Shown here one piece after another: positions 25,270 to 30,915 of a stretch of DNA of 39,739 nt (position 1 is the first letter of the stretch; every line of letters starts with the position of its first letter). A model generated the notes under the pieces. That model saw only the letters and a program-made list of their open reading frames with translations. It did not search any database and had not been told where the DNA came from. Origin of the DNA: a virus; IMG/VR virus record IMGVR_UViG_3300030116_003716, positions 1 to 39,739 of that record; one strand, given 5' to 3'. Made by a program: the position numbers and the translations under genes.

Positions 25270-25463
25270 TCACCTCCTTTCGTTATTTTGATAGTTTGCC
25301 AAGCCTCTACGCTAGGCCAAGCATCCGCAGGGATGCCTGACTTATCTATTAAGGCAGCGACTATCGCTTCACCTTGTTCTTCGGCCTCAAAGACATCATC
25401 GCAGTCACGTGCAACGACATTAACTTCAAAGCTGACTGTTACATCTACCTCATAATCAGGCAT
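25266..25463 (-). CDS. Small acidic hypothetical protein
   Basis: This encodes 65 aa with AAGGA five bases before the ATG. It is strongly acidic, with an N-terminal beta strand (YEVDVTVSFEVNVVA) followed by a helix containing EAEEQGEAIVAALI. The same strand-then-helix plan is seen in the genes at 26328-26510 and 25956-26162, hinting at a small paralogous family. Its stop overlaps the gp88-like start. Confidence 0.55.
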   Translation of the reverse strand: MPDYEVDVTVSFEVNVVARDCDDVFEAEEQGEAIVAALIDKSGIPADAWPSVEAWQTIKITKGGE

Positions 25464-25465
25464 GG

Positions 25466-25786
25466 CTATCCTTCAGGCGTGTGCTTGATGGATCCACTTA
25501 CAGTGAAGGACTCGTGCTTAAAGAAGTCCTTGATCTCATCTTGGACATACGACTCTAACTCGTTATACAAGTCGTAGGAATCAAGACATGACTGAACTTC
25601 GGAAGCTATTTCTGACATGTCAAGTTCGTACCTAACTTCGCTAGCTAACGTACTTAGATCTATGTCGTCAGAGTTCCCTTTGTAATGGTCTTCGAGGTAG
25701 GGTGCCAGGTACGGAGCGATTGCCTGAGCGCACGCTTGCAGTATCTTGTCCAACCCCCTCGCTGCATTAGGGTTTACTTCTCCCAT
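25466..25786 (-). CDS. Hypothetical acidic helical protein
   Basis: This encodes 106 aa with AAGGA six bases upstream. It is helical throughout (KILQACAQAIAPYLAPYLED; SEIASEVQSCLDSYDLYNEL) and acidic, with repeated Ser-Glu-Ile/Val units. No family is recognised. It ends two bases before the next gene. Confidence 0.55.
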   Translation of the reverse strand: MGEVNPNAARGLDKILQACAQAIAPYLAPYLEDHYKGNSDDIDLSTLASEVRYELDMSEIASEVQSCLDSYDLYNELESYVQDEIKDFFKHESFTVSGSIKHTPEG

Positions 25787-25813
25787 TGTTTTTCCTTTCT
25801 CCCTTTCGGGGTT

Positions 25814-25963
25814 TTATTGTTTAACTATTTCACCTTCGTCGGGCGTACCCTCGAAGTCCTTATTGGCGATTGGAGCCAGCTTTCTGCTGTCAACCATTTC
25901 ATCGCCGAACGCCCTTCTCATGCGGCGTTCGTAGATTAATTTATCTGTCCAATAGTCACTCAT
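25814..25963 (-). CDS. Small hypothetical protein (49 aa)
   Basis: This encodes a 49-aa protein behind AGGTGATAACAG. A mixed charged helix (DYWTDKLIYERRMRRAFGDE) precedes a Pro/Gly/Asp tail. It starts in an 8-base overlap (ATGAGTGA) with the upstream gene and fills an otherwise empty gap. The function is unknown. Confidence 0.55.
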   Translation of the reverse strand: MSDYWTDKLIYERRMRRAFGDEMVDSRKLAPIANKDFEGTPDEGEIVKQ

Positions 25964-26162
25964 CTGTTATCACCTCCTCCATATCCTCTAGAGCGTCCAT
26001 TATCATTTCAGCCTGTTTCCGCTGATCTTCGGGGCCATTCGCATACACGTTGACACTTTCCTCACCTCGCTCAAAAGCTTTGAACGCAGTAGTCAGAGCT
26101 GTGAAGAAGTCTACTTCTTCCGCTTCGATGGAATGGTTCACCCATACTGTAAAGCTATTCAT
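25956..26162 (-). CDS. Small acidic hypothetical protein
   Basis: This encodes 68 aa with a perfect AGGAGGTGAT nine bases before the ATG. The N-terminal strand (SFTVWVNHSIEAEEV) and helices with Ala/Glu resemble the 60- and 65-aa neighbours. It is probably a member of the same small acidic family. The function is unknown. Confidence 0.55.
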   Translation of the reverse strand: MNSFTVWVNHSIEAEEVDFFTALTTAFKAFERGEESVNVYANGPEDQRKQAEMIMDALEDMEEVITDE

Positions 26163-26328
26163 TTGTAATCACCTCCTCGTGCTCAACTGCGACCAGCCTG
26201 AATCCCCAGCTAACCGCATCATTCAGATAATCTACAACGAATTGAGCTAAGCTCAATCCTTCCAGACCATCACGGCGACCTAAGTCATCAGGGTGGACCC
26301 ATACTTCTACAGGTATTTTATGTATCAT
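26155..26328 (-). CDS. Small hypothetical protein (57 aa)
   Basis: This encodes a 57-aa protein. Its ATG overlaps the preceding stop (TAATG) behind GGTGAAAGAG, and its own end overlaps the next start by 8 bases. A strand (IPVEVWVHPDD), a helix (LAQFVVDYLNDAVS) and a last strand (GFRLVAVEHEEV) suggest a compact alpha/beta fold. The function is unknown. Confidence 0.6.
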   Translation of the reverse strand: MIHKIPVEVWVHPDDLGRRDGLEGLSLAQFVVDYLNDAVSWGFRLVAVEHEEVITNE

Positions 26329-26510
26329 TACTCTTTCACCTCTTCAATGTCTAAAACAGTTGTGCTGGTGTGCATAGCATGGTCGTGAGCATTGTTAATG
26401 TTTGATTCATTCTCCGCTTTGTCATAAGCGGTATGCTCGTCATCTGCCTCTACCTCTACCCACTCGTCATCCTCGTAGGTATGGTTGAGATGTACTTTAT
26501 ACGTTGGCAT
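26328..26510 (-). CDS. Small acidic hypothetical protein
   Basis: This encodes 60 aa with GGGAGGTGA five bases before the ATG. The YKVHLNHTYEDDEWVEVEAD strand pair is followed by a helix (EHTAYDKAENES) and a final strand (TTVLDIEEV). This YxVxV ... VEAxDExxA plan is common in tiny phage proteins of unknown role. Confidence 0.55.
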   Translation of the reverse strand: MPTYKVHLNHTYEDDEWVEVEADDEHTAYDKAENESNINNAHDHAMHTSTTVLDIEEVKE

Positions 26511-26715
26511 TATTCACCTCCCCGAAGCTGTCACCCTCAAGAGGCAACATAGACAAAGAAGACCCATTGTCCCAATCAATACAGACAGACCAACAGTTCT
26601 CGTTGTCTATCTCATACTTGATAGTACCCAGGTCTCCCTTCTTTAATCTGGTATAAGGATCAGACGAATGATGGAACTCCACCCTTCGACCAGCCCTTGA
26701 TTTATCTATAGCCAT
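26497..26715 (-). CDS. DUF4314-like small protein
   Basis: This encodes 72 aa with AAAGGA seven bases before the ATG. GRRVEFHHSSDPYTRLKKGD and GTIKYEIDNE, then CIDWDNGSSLSMLP, match the SH3-like DUF4314 pattern (DpyT-lk-Gd-GtV ... WDnGs-L) widespread in phages of Gram-positive bacteria. The fold is probably a small beta barrel; the role is unknown. It overlaps the next gene by 14 bases. Confidence 0.7.
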   Translation of the reverse strand: MAIDKSRAGRRVEFHHSSDPYTRLKKGDLGTIKYEIDNENCWSVCIDWDNGSSLSMLPLEGDSFGEVNNANV

Positions 26716-26738
26716 ATAAATATCCTTTCTCTAAATGT

Positions 26739-27008
26739 TTACATGAACTTTATTTTTATTTCAGCGACCCTACCGCCATCCATTTTGGCGTACACAGGGT
26801 AACAGCCGTCGCCCCAGCCAGTGCTAGTAGCACAGCCCAAGTCGAACTCTCCAGCTCTTTCAGCTATGGTCATCTCACAAATCTCCTTGTAAAGACCGTT
26901 AAGCTTCTCGTCTGTAGTGTTGTTATCTGCCAGCACATAGCATGGGTCAACCATCATGATTTGACCTGAATCTACAGGGCAGTTTCCTATCAATTTCCAG
27001 TTAGGCAT
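26739..27008 (-). CDS. Conserved phage protein with VDSGQ/DPCY motif
   Basis: This encodes 89 aa. PVDSGQIMMVDPCYVL near the N-terminus, then STGWGDGCYPVYAKMDGG and RVAEIKIKF at the end, match a small beta-sandwich protein found in many phages (DUF4241-like). No enzyme activity is known. GGGAGGTGAG precedes the ATG. Confidence 0.65.
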   Translation of the reverse strand: MPNWKLIGNCPVDSGQIMMVDPCYVLADNNTTDEKLNGLYKEICEMTIAERAGEFDLGCATSTGWGDGCYPVYAKMDGGRVAEIKIKFM

Positions 27009-27021
27009 ACCTCACCTCCCT

Positions 27022-27165
27022 TCATGAAGCCTCATCTAACGAATCCTTGAGCGTCGGCTCAAAGTACTTATTCCCCCAAACAATGGACCTCAATACGTCC
27101 TGCATATAGCTTGGCGAATCTTCGATCACCTGTTCCAGGTCCTCATCTACATGTTTGTCAGGCAT
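27022..27165 (-). CDS. Small acidic hypothetical protein (47 aa)
   Basis: This encodes a 47-aa protein behind GAGGAGGTAAGTC. It is acidic and helical (DEDLEQVIEDSPSYMQDVLR), ending TLKDSLDEAS. It begins in an 8-base overlap with the upstream Cys-rich gene. The function is unknown. Confidence 0.55.
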   Translation of the reverse strand: MPDKHVDEDLEQVIEDSPSYMQDVLRSIVWGNKYFEPTLKDSLDEAS

Positions 27166-27496
27166 GACTTACCTCCTCTGGTATCAGCCCTCGCTCCGTG
27201 TAGTGCTCAATAAACATATTGTTGCAGTCCTCACACATGATCTGCCCCGACGCATTGATACACTCAGGTTCCAACGTCTTGCCAGTGCAGAAGTCGCAAT
27301 CCACCTCACGACACTCCCAGCACAGCCAGCCATCCACCTCTATTTCTTCTTCTGTCTCATAACAGAAAGCAACAGCGTCCGCACCTATACGGTTAACGAA
27401 CTTACCGCTGCCCATAGATGTATCTTCAGTACATCCAACGCAGATGTCATCAAAGAGATCATCCAACGTTTCTACAGTAAATGCTACGTCTTCCAT
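27158..27496 (-). CDS. Cys-rich zinc-binding protein
   Basis: This encodes 112 aa with AGGAGGTGAG four bases before the ATG. Four Cys pairs, CVGC, CWEC, CDFC and CEDC, plus isolated Cys, imply two zinc sites. The protein is also strongly acidic (ETEEEIEVDG). This composition suits protein-protein rather than DNA contacts, for example a host-factor inhibitor, but that is speculation. Confidence 0.6.
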   Translation of the reverse strand: MEDVAFTVETLDDLFDDICVGCTEDTSMGSGKFVNRIGADAVAFCYETEEEIEVDGWLCWECREVDCDFCTGKTLEPECINASGQIMCEDCNNMFIEHYTERGLIPEEVSHA

Positions 27497-27508
27497 AGCT
27501 CACCTCCT

Positions 27509-27769
27509 TCAGGTGTTTGACATATCTCTTATAGGTCTAACGAATCCTTTAGACCTCCTATTAAAGTCTTCGTTAGCTTCACTAAGTCCGACAATGTAGT
27601 TACCCCACGCTGCATCAAGCAACATGTCGTCATCACATGCAACCCTCCAAGTAACATACTCTTCTGGGTCTATGTTTCCGTGATGGCACAGAACCACACC
27701 TTCCCATCTGCCATTCGGCGCTTGGGTGAGCTCAATCCTGACGATTGGTGCATCATTTCGCATCCTCAT
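27509..27769 (-). CDS. Small hypothetical protein
   Basis: This encodes 86 aa with GGGAGGTGAAAAT before the ATG. Beta strands (IVRIELTQAPNG, RWEGVVLCHHG) are followed by a helix. The gap upstream holds palindrome copy 1. An 11-codon micro-frame beginning in that palindrome overlaps this start codon by ATGA. The function is unknown. Confidence 0.55.
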   Translation of the reverse strand: MRMRNDAPIVRIELTQAPNGRWEGVVLCHHGNIDPEEYVTWRVACDDDMLLDAAWGNYIVGLSEANEDFNRRSKGFVRPIRDMSNT

Positions 27770-27787
27770 ATTTTCACCTCCCTCCTT

Positions 27788-27801
27788 ATGTCACGTGACA
27801 T
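27788..27801 (-). promoter_or_regulatory. TCACGTGA palindrome, copy 1
   Basis: ATGTCACGTGACAT is a perfect 14-base palindrome in the 39-base gap between two small genes. On the leftward strand it is preceded by GTTCTC and followed by AAGGAGG. Four more copies lie at 28819, 29157, 29440 and 30420, all in the same orientation as judged by the GTTnTT flank. Confidence 0.8.
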
Positions 27802-27808
27802 GAGAACC

Positions 27809-28021
27809 CTAGCCAAACACATGATGTGGATAGCTCTGTATCGCTTCCCTACAAGCATCCTGTAGGTTACGTAACCACTGCACATCCTCTGTGCATGTGG
27901 GCTGATACTGCTCCTCTGCAAGAGCTAAACCAACCCACCAGTTAAAGTCATAGAGGCGGTCCAGGAGATCCTTCGGTTCGTGAATCTTCACGCCGACCTC
28001 TACATTTCTGCTGTCTTTCAT
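27809..28021 (-). CDS. Small hypothetical protein
   Basis: This encodes 70 aa with AAGGAGGTGAGA before the ATG. It is mostly helical with several Trp (YDFNWWVGLALAEEQ; DVQWLRNLQDACREAIQ), and acidic overall. The function is unknown. Confidence 0.55.
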   Translation of the reverse strand: MKDSRNVEVGVKIHEPKDLLDRLYDFNWWVGLALAEEQYQPTCTEDVQWLRNLQDACREAIQSYPHHVFG

Positions 28022-28033
28022 ATTCTCACCTCC

Positions 28034-28354
28034 TTAAAGGCATGGGTATTGTTTGCTGTATCGCTTCCACGCTTTTTTGAAGCGTGGGATAACGTATTCT
28101 TCAAACCACGGCATGTTGTTATCAAAAGTCTCGAATGTCTGTGGTTTTATATTTGCCAATTTATCGCTTATGGCTACCGCTTTTTCTTCTACCTCCTCTG
28201 CGGAATACGCAGGGTGTAGCACTAGAAAAGCGTCGTGGAATAGATGGAGCGCAAACGTGTACGATGCGACCTCCTTAGCAAGATCTAGGCTATGGGCCTT
28301 CTGTCGTTCAAGCTGCTCCTCCAGCTCTCTAATTCGTTTAGCCTTTTTCAGCAT
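28034..28354 (-). CDS. Coiled-coil hypothetical protein
   Basis: This encodes 106 aa with AAGGAGGTGAGA before the ATG. An N-terminal charged coiled coil (KRIRELEEQLERQKAHSLDL) leads to a helical middle and a basic, aromatic end (PRFKKAWKRYSKQYPCL). The function is unknown. Confidence 0.55.
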   Translation of the reverse strand: MLKKAKRIRELEEQLERQKAHSLDLAKEVASYTFALHLFHDAFLVLHPAYSAEEVEEKAVAISDKLANIKPQTFETFDNNMPWFEEYVIPRFKKAWKRYSKQYPCL

Positions 28355-28357
28355 GTC

Positions 28358-28399
28358 TCACCTCCTTCTACAAGCTTTACATTTACCGCAATTACACAT
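28358..28399 (-). CDS. Micro-gene: 13-aa Cys-rich peptide
   Basis: This encodes MCNCGKCKACRRR, with a C-x-C-x2-C-x2-C arrangement and a tri-Arg end. AAGGAGGTAAGAC gives it as good a ribosome site as any neighbour, and its last codons and TGA contain the AGGAGGTGA of the next gene. Leftward genes on both sides abut it. The peptide could bind one metal ion, or its translation could simply couple ribosomes into the next gene. Confidence 0.5.
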   Translation of the reverse strand: MCNCGKCKACRRR

Positions 28400-28402
28400 G
28401 TC

Positions 28403-28561
28403 TTACCTCCTTATGCTCTCTTTGTTGAGATCCAAATAATCCAATAGAGCCTTCCATACGAACACGTACAGAAGACCAGCCATAGTCACATAGGCCAATA
28501 GATCGACCATGTTCCAAAATGTGATGCCAAGCGAGGCCTGCCATGTAATATCACACTTCAT
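28403..28561 (-). CDS. Small membrane protein (52 aa)
   Basis: This encodes a 52-aa protein that starts in an 11-base overlap with the upstream gene. Residues about 12-43 form one hydrophobic segment (NMVDLLAYVTMAGLLYVFVW) flanked by polar ends. The stop codon region carries the ribosome site of the micro-gene. Its own ribosome site is weak, so it probably depends on coupling. The function is unknown. Confidence 0.55.
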   Translation of the reverse strand: MKCDITWQASLGITFWNMVDLLAYVTMAGLLYVFVWKALLDYLDLNKESIRR

Positions 28562-28832
28562 GGTTCAGGGCCATTTCATCCTTGAGCTCGATTGCCATTT
28601 CTGACATCTGCTCAAGGGCATCGCAAAGCTGCGTAAACAGCTTGTCATTTTCATCTTTAGCCATCTTCCGACTTAGCTCATAAGCGAACCGTAGAGAGAT
28701 AACTTCCGAACGTAGGTTCGTGTTCTCCTCAATCAGCTCGTCTATCCTTTTAGACAAGGCCTGCATTGCAAGCAATGGGCTGAAATTGCCCTGCTCATCG
28801 TATCCCTTAGGGGTTCCTATGTTACGTGACAT
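28551..28832 (-). CDS. Coiled-coil hypothetical protein beginning MSRNI
   Basis: This encodes 93 aa. The central region (KRIDELIEENTNLRSEVISL) is a coiled coil. The start codon sits inside palindrome copy 2, so the first five residues, MSRNI, are encoded by it. AGGGG lies five bases before the ATG. The function is unknown. Confidence 0.6.
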   Translation of the reverse strand: MSRNIGTPKGYDEQGNFSPLLAMQALSKRIDELIEENTNLRSEVISLRFAYELSRKMAKDENDKLFTQLCDALEQMSEMAIELKDEMALNHEV

Positions 28833-28842
28833 AACAACCCCT
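28809..28842 (-). promoter_or_regulatory. TCACGTGA-type palindrome, copy 2, with outer arms
   Basis: ATGTTACGTGACAT (28819-28832, one mismatch from the consensus) contains the start codon of the downstream gene. AGGGGTT (28809-28815) and AACCCCT (28836-28842) extend the inverted repeat outward. The GTTGTT flank keeps the same orientation as the other copies. Confidence 0.7.
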
Positions 28843-29140
28843 ACCAGGCAGCCCTAGAAACACGATGGGCATTCGATAAGTCCCACCTCAAATGGCGACC
28901 TAACGTATACTTGAAATGCACAACAGCGCTGCAATCCACCAGCACTTTATGCCAATCCATCATTACAATTTGAGCCTGACCCAAAGAACCATCATCGTGA
29001 ACCTCAATAGCTGTAACCTCTCTAATCTTGTTACATCTAGGATGTTCGTAGAAGTCACCAGCCGCCTCTTTAAGCAGCTCCTTAACTTCTAACGTGATAG
29101 CCTCTGGGATACCAGACTTACTGTCTATCGTCAACAGCAT
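28841..29140 (-). CDS. Small hypothetical protein
   Basis: This encodes 99 aa if started at ATG 29140, behind AGAAGGGAGAAAG. An in-frame ATG at 29170 inside palindrome copy 3 would add MSCDIREGRK, echoing the MSRNI start of the next gene. The protein is alpha/beta (LTIDSKSGIPEAITLEVKEL; LVDCSAVVHFKYTLGRH). It is the first gene of the long small-gene cluster. The function is unknown. Confidence 0.55.
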   Translation of the reverse strand: MLLTIDSKSGIPEAITLEVKELLKEAAGDFYEHPRCNKIREVTAIEVHDDGSLGQAQIVMMDWHKVLVDCSAVVHFKYTLGRHLRWDLSNAHRVSRAAW

Positions 29141-29152
29141 CTTTCTCCCTTC

Positions 29153-29174
29153 TCTTATGTCACATGACATAAGA
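29153..29174 (-). promoter_or_regulatory. TCACGTGA-type palindrome, copy 3
   Basis: The core ATGTCACATGACAT occupies 29157-29170, with arms extending to a 22-base inverted repeat mismatched only at its centre. The leftward flank is GTTCTT. It lies just before the ribosome site of the first small-cluster gene. Confidence 0.7.
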
Positions 29175-29237
29175 ACTGTATCTACGCTCCAGAAGTGCAA
29201 TCACACAGATCAAAAGCCTTCTTCAAGCGTTAATACC

Positions 29238-29268
29238 ATCTTAACACACGCCACTAGGTAGTCGTCAA
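29238..29268 (-). promoter_or_regulatory. Candidate leftward promoter
   Basis: On the leftward strand TTGACG (29263-29268) and TAAGAT (29238-29243) are 19 bases apart (TTAAGA would give 18). They lie about 100 bases before the first gene of the small-gene cluster, with palindrome copy 3 downstream of the expected start point, where a repressor could act. Confidence 0.35.
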
Positions 29269-29402
29269 GCCATCGCCCCAAAGTCTAAGTGAAATCCTAT
29301 GCACCCGACAAACCAGCCAACCCTCCAAACACGCACCAAACCGAGTTCCAGGGGGTCTCCACTATCACTATCGGCCCCACCCCCAAAGACAATTCACATA
29401 AA

Positions 29403-29421
29403 TGTCAGGCCAGGCCTGACA
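29403..29421. promoter_or_regulatory. Perfect 19-base palindrome
   Basis: TGTCAGGCC and GGCCTGACA are separated by a single A. It lies in the non-coding gap, 18 bases from palindrome copy 4. Its sequence differs from the TCACGTGA family, so it may be the site of another regulator. Confidence 0.65.
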
Positions 29422-29439
29422 AATAAGACAAGGGCTATT

Positions 29440-29453
29440 AAGTCACGTGACAT
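29440..29453 (-). promoter_or_regulatory. TCACGTGA palindrome, copy 4
   Basis: AAGTCACGTGACAT keeps the full GTCACGTGAC core and differs from the others in one arm. The leftward flank is GTTGCT. It is inside the non-coding region, not next to an annotated start codon, although AGGA precedes its ATG by 8 bases. Confidence 0.7.
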
Positions 29454-29593
29454 AGCAACGGTCCTAACAACACTAAAAAGCAAACCTAACGACACAAACC
29501 ACTATCGGCCTGGATCCCCAAGAATCCGTGATCTCCAAATAAGAGTCAACCTGGCCGTGACAAATGGAAAAGGAAATAGAGACAAAAAGAAAA

Positions 29594-29619
29594 GAGCCAC
29601 GGCCCTAAGGCCGTGGCTC
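29594..29619 (-). terminator. Intrinsic terminator of first leftward gene
   Basis: GAGCCACGGCC (29594-29604) and GGCCGTGGCTC (29609-29619) form a perfect 11-base stem with a four-base loop. On the leftward strand it follows the stop codon of the 29632-30306 gene by 12 bases and is followed by TTTTCTTTTTG. It makes that gene a separate transcription unit. Confidence 0.9.
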
Positions 29620-29631
29620 AATTTCTACTGA

Positions 29632-30306
29632 CTAGCTAGTTTTGGTACTAGCTGAAAAGTAGTCAGGCCAAGTTTTAATGATGGCCTTGGCACAAGCGGT
29701 TTTACCCTTGGCCGATAGTTTCTCAAATGACTTCGAGAAACGCTTTTGTAGTTTGGTATGTTCACTTGATGACGGTTTTTCGTCTCTTGTTTCGATACCG
29801 TGATCGCGGGCAATCTTACTAAATGTCTTCTTGCCTGATCCGTTTTTATTCCAATCATCGACGATTGCCTTTTTAGCTTCGCCATCCTTGGAATCTGCTA
29901 CTGCTTCCATGATTGCCGCGTTACGCTTCCGCAACTGCTTGGTTACCTTGGTAATAGGTAAACCTTGAGCCTCAAGGGATGCTAACGCTTCACCACTCTT
30001 GATAATGGCAGGCATGTAGCCATGGACAAAGTCACTAATCATGGGAGTCAATTCCCCTAGCTCATTACTGAACGCTTTGTGGTATGCGTCGTAGTCTGCC
30101 TTAATTAGTCCTAGCTCATTAAAGGCCGCGGTAAATGTCTCTTCTAAATTCTTGAGTGCCTCTAGTGATTGCTCACCATGAACAGCCATGAATTCCGAAG
30201 CTTCGACTACTGCCTTTTCTTGTGCTTGCTTCTTTGTGCTTGGGACTTCCAAGTCTTTGTTATCCTCAGTGCTTGCCATCGCACTGGCCTTAGTTGATGA
30301 ACCCAA
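29632..30306 (-). CDS. First leftward gene: helical, possible DNA-binding protein
   Basis: This encodes 224 aa from a TTG start; AGAAAGGGA sits five bases before it, while the in-frame ATG at 30279 has no such site. The N-terminal 60 residues are charged and acidic, the middle is helical (SLEALKNLEETFTAAFNELG), and the C-terminal third is basic, with KKTFSKIARDHGIETRDEK resembling a helix-turn-helix. No family is recognised. It is transcribed alone, from a promoter overlapped by a palindrome, and ends at a strong terminator. This is the usual profile of a highly expressed early protein or self-controlled regulator. Confidence 0.6.
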   Translation of the reverse strand: MGSSTKASAMASTEDNKDLEVPSTKKQAQEKAVVEASEFMAVHGEQSLEALKNLEETFTAAFNELGLIKADYDAYHKAFSNELGELTPMISDFVHGYMPAIIKSGEALASLEAQGLPITKVTKQLRKRNAAIMEAVADSKDGEAKKAIVDDWNKNGSGKKTFSKIARDHGIETRDEKPSSSEHTKLQKRFSKSFEKLSAKGKTACAKAIIKTWPDYFSASTKTS

Positions 30307-30328
30307 TTTGGTCCCTTTCTCTAAATTC

Positions 30329-30343
30329 GTGGAAACTTTCCAC
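30329..30343. promoter_or_regulatory. GTGGAAAcTTTCCAC palindrome (operator-like)
   Basis: This is a perfect 15-base inverted repeat with a one-base centre, about 22 bases before the TTG start of the first leftward gene and just downstream of its extended -10. The place is right for a repressor acting on that gene, perhaps its own product. Confidence 0.55.
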
Positions 30344-30350
30344 TAACTAC

Positions 30351-30359
30351 ATACTATCA
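30351..30359 (-). promoter_or_regulatory. Extended -10 promoter (TGATAGTAT)
   Basis: On the leftward strand TG-A-TAGTAT lies about 45 bases before the TTG start of the 224-aa gene. The -35 region is not clear; a TTGACG lies too close upstream to pair with it. It resembles the TGATATAAT box at 24157. Confidence 0.4.
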
Positions 30360-30417
30360 CCGTCAATGGGTAATAGACGAATCATAGGCTTCATATTCCA
30401 ACATTTTCTTAGGGTGC

Positions 30418-30435
30418 TTATGTCACGTGACATAA
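30418..30435 (-). promoter_or_regulatory. TCACGTGA palindrome, copy 5
   Basis: TTATGTCACGTGACATAA is a perfect 18-base palindrome, the best of the five, with near-symmetrical GGGTG/CACCC outer flanks. It lies upstream of the first leftward gene. Reading leftward from its ATG gives an open frame of 28 codons (30347-30433) beginning MSRDI. Confidence 0.8.
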
Positions 30436-30468
30436 CACCCCCAAAACCAAAAACACATATTGGGATAG

Positions 30469-30520
30469 CCAACATTCAAGCTTCGGATACCCAACATTAG
30501 ACGACGGAAAAACCAACAGT
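30469..30520 (+). repeat. Three iteron-like direct repeats, 22-base period
   Basis: CCAACATT at 30469 and 30491 and CCAACAGT at 30513 recur at exactly 22-base intervals; the last two share CCAACA-T-AGAC. A further CCAACATT at 30398 is out of phase. Two helical turns of spacing is typical of iterons bound by a replication initiator or of stacked regulator sites. Confidence 0.55.
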
Positions 30521-30757
30521 AGACATTAGGTACACCTCATCAGTTACGTTCGTAACACTGACACCCTATGTAAGGTGCGCCTAACAAAATAAATAGGACG
30601 GCCCAAGCCCTCCGACGACGGGAAATCGGTCACTATCGCACCCTAAGGGGGGGTGGCCCTGCCAAACCTCCGTATGTATAGATATTAAGAGCCAGGGAGA
30701 GAGTTTTTTGTTTTCTCTTCTTTCACACTGTCTATCGTAAGTATTAAAAAAGGAAGG

Positions 30758-30786
30758 TTGTTATTGATAGACAAAGGGTGTAAGGT
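30758..30786 (+). promoter_or_regulatory. Candidate rightward promoter
   Basis: TTGTTA (30758-30763) and TAAGGT (30781-30786) are 17 bases apart, pointing at the small terminase gene. The spacer includes GATAGACAAAG. The match to consensus is only fair. Confidence 0.3.
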
Positions 30787-30800
30787 GGGGAGGGTAGGTG

Positions 30801-30827
30801 GGGGAAAATCGTGGGGCGATTTTCCCC
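30801..30827 (+). other. 11-base-stem hairpin upstream of small terminase
   Basis: GGGGAAAATCG pairs with CGATTTTCCCC around a TGGGG loop, followed by only TTT. It may be a leader structure, a weak terminator or part of a packaging site. Confidence 0.6.
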
Positions 30828-30851
30828 TTTACCCATACACTAATAAGTGGC

Positions 30852-30890
30852 TGTGTCCCACATTTTTGCTACATTTTTTAGTGGGACACA
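30852..30890 (+). promoter_or_regulatory. TGTGTCCCAC inverted repeat containing TGGGACAC element, copy D
   Basis: TGTGTCCCAC (30852-30861) and GTGGGACACA (30881-30890) form ten-base arms around 19 AT-rich bases. The right arm carries TGGGACAC at the same 22-base distance from AGGAGG as copy C. Here the downstream TATAGR half is absent, so the element may be a protein site more than a promoter. Confidence 0.55.
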
Positions 30891-30915
30891 AAAATCTTTT
30901 GGCAGGAGGTATTTT

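Larger units (their letters stand above)
29141..29631. other. Non-coding control region between leftward units
   Basis: This 491-base stretch contains no convincing gene. It holds palindrome copies 3 and 4, a separate perfect 19-base palindrome (29403-29421), a candidate leftward promoter (29238-29268) and, at its right end, the terminator of the 29632-30306 gene. A long rightward open frame here has no ribosome site and runs through the terminator, so it is not counted. Confidence 0.7.
30307..30915. other. Main divergent control region
   Basis: These 609 bases separate the two blocks and hold no convincing gene. From left to right: a GTGGAAACTTTCCAC palindrome, an extended -10 for the leftward gene, palindrome copy 5, three 22-base-spaced CCAACATT repeats, a GTTACG/CGTAAC inverted repeat (about 30543), G-rich tracts, TGTCTATC/GATAGACA inverted elements (30729 and about 30766), a candidate rightward promoter, an 11-base hairpin and a TGTGTCCCAC inverted repeat. 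It is the best candidate for replication origin and/or pac region. Confidence 0.7.

Noticed and set aside
27766-27801. Eleven-codon frame MSRDIRREVKI starting in palindrome copy 1
   Set aside because: The reading could be a leader peptide, but the bases are already explained by the palindrome and the next ribosome site, so it is mentioned under the palindrome finding and not called as a gene.
29299-29631. Rightward open frame of 110 codons in the non-coding gap
   Set aside because: It has no ribosome site, has odd composition, runs through two palindromes and the leftward terminator stem, and ends at the neighbouring gene's stop.
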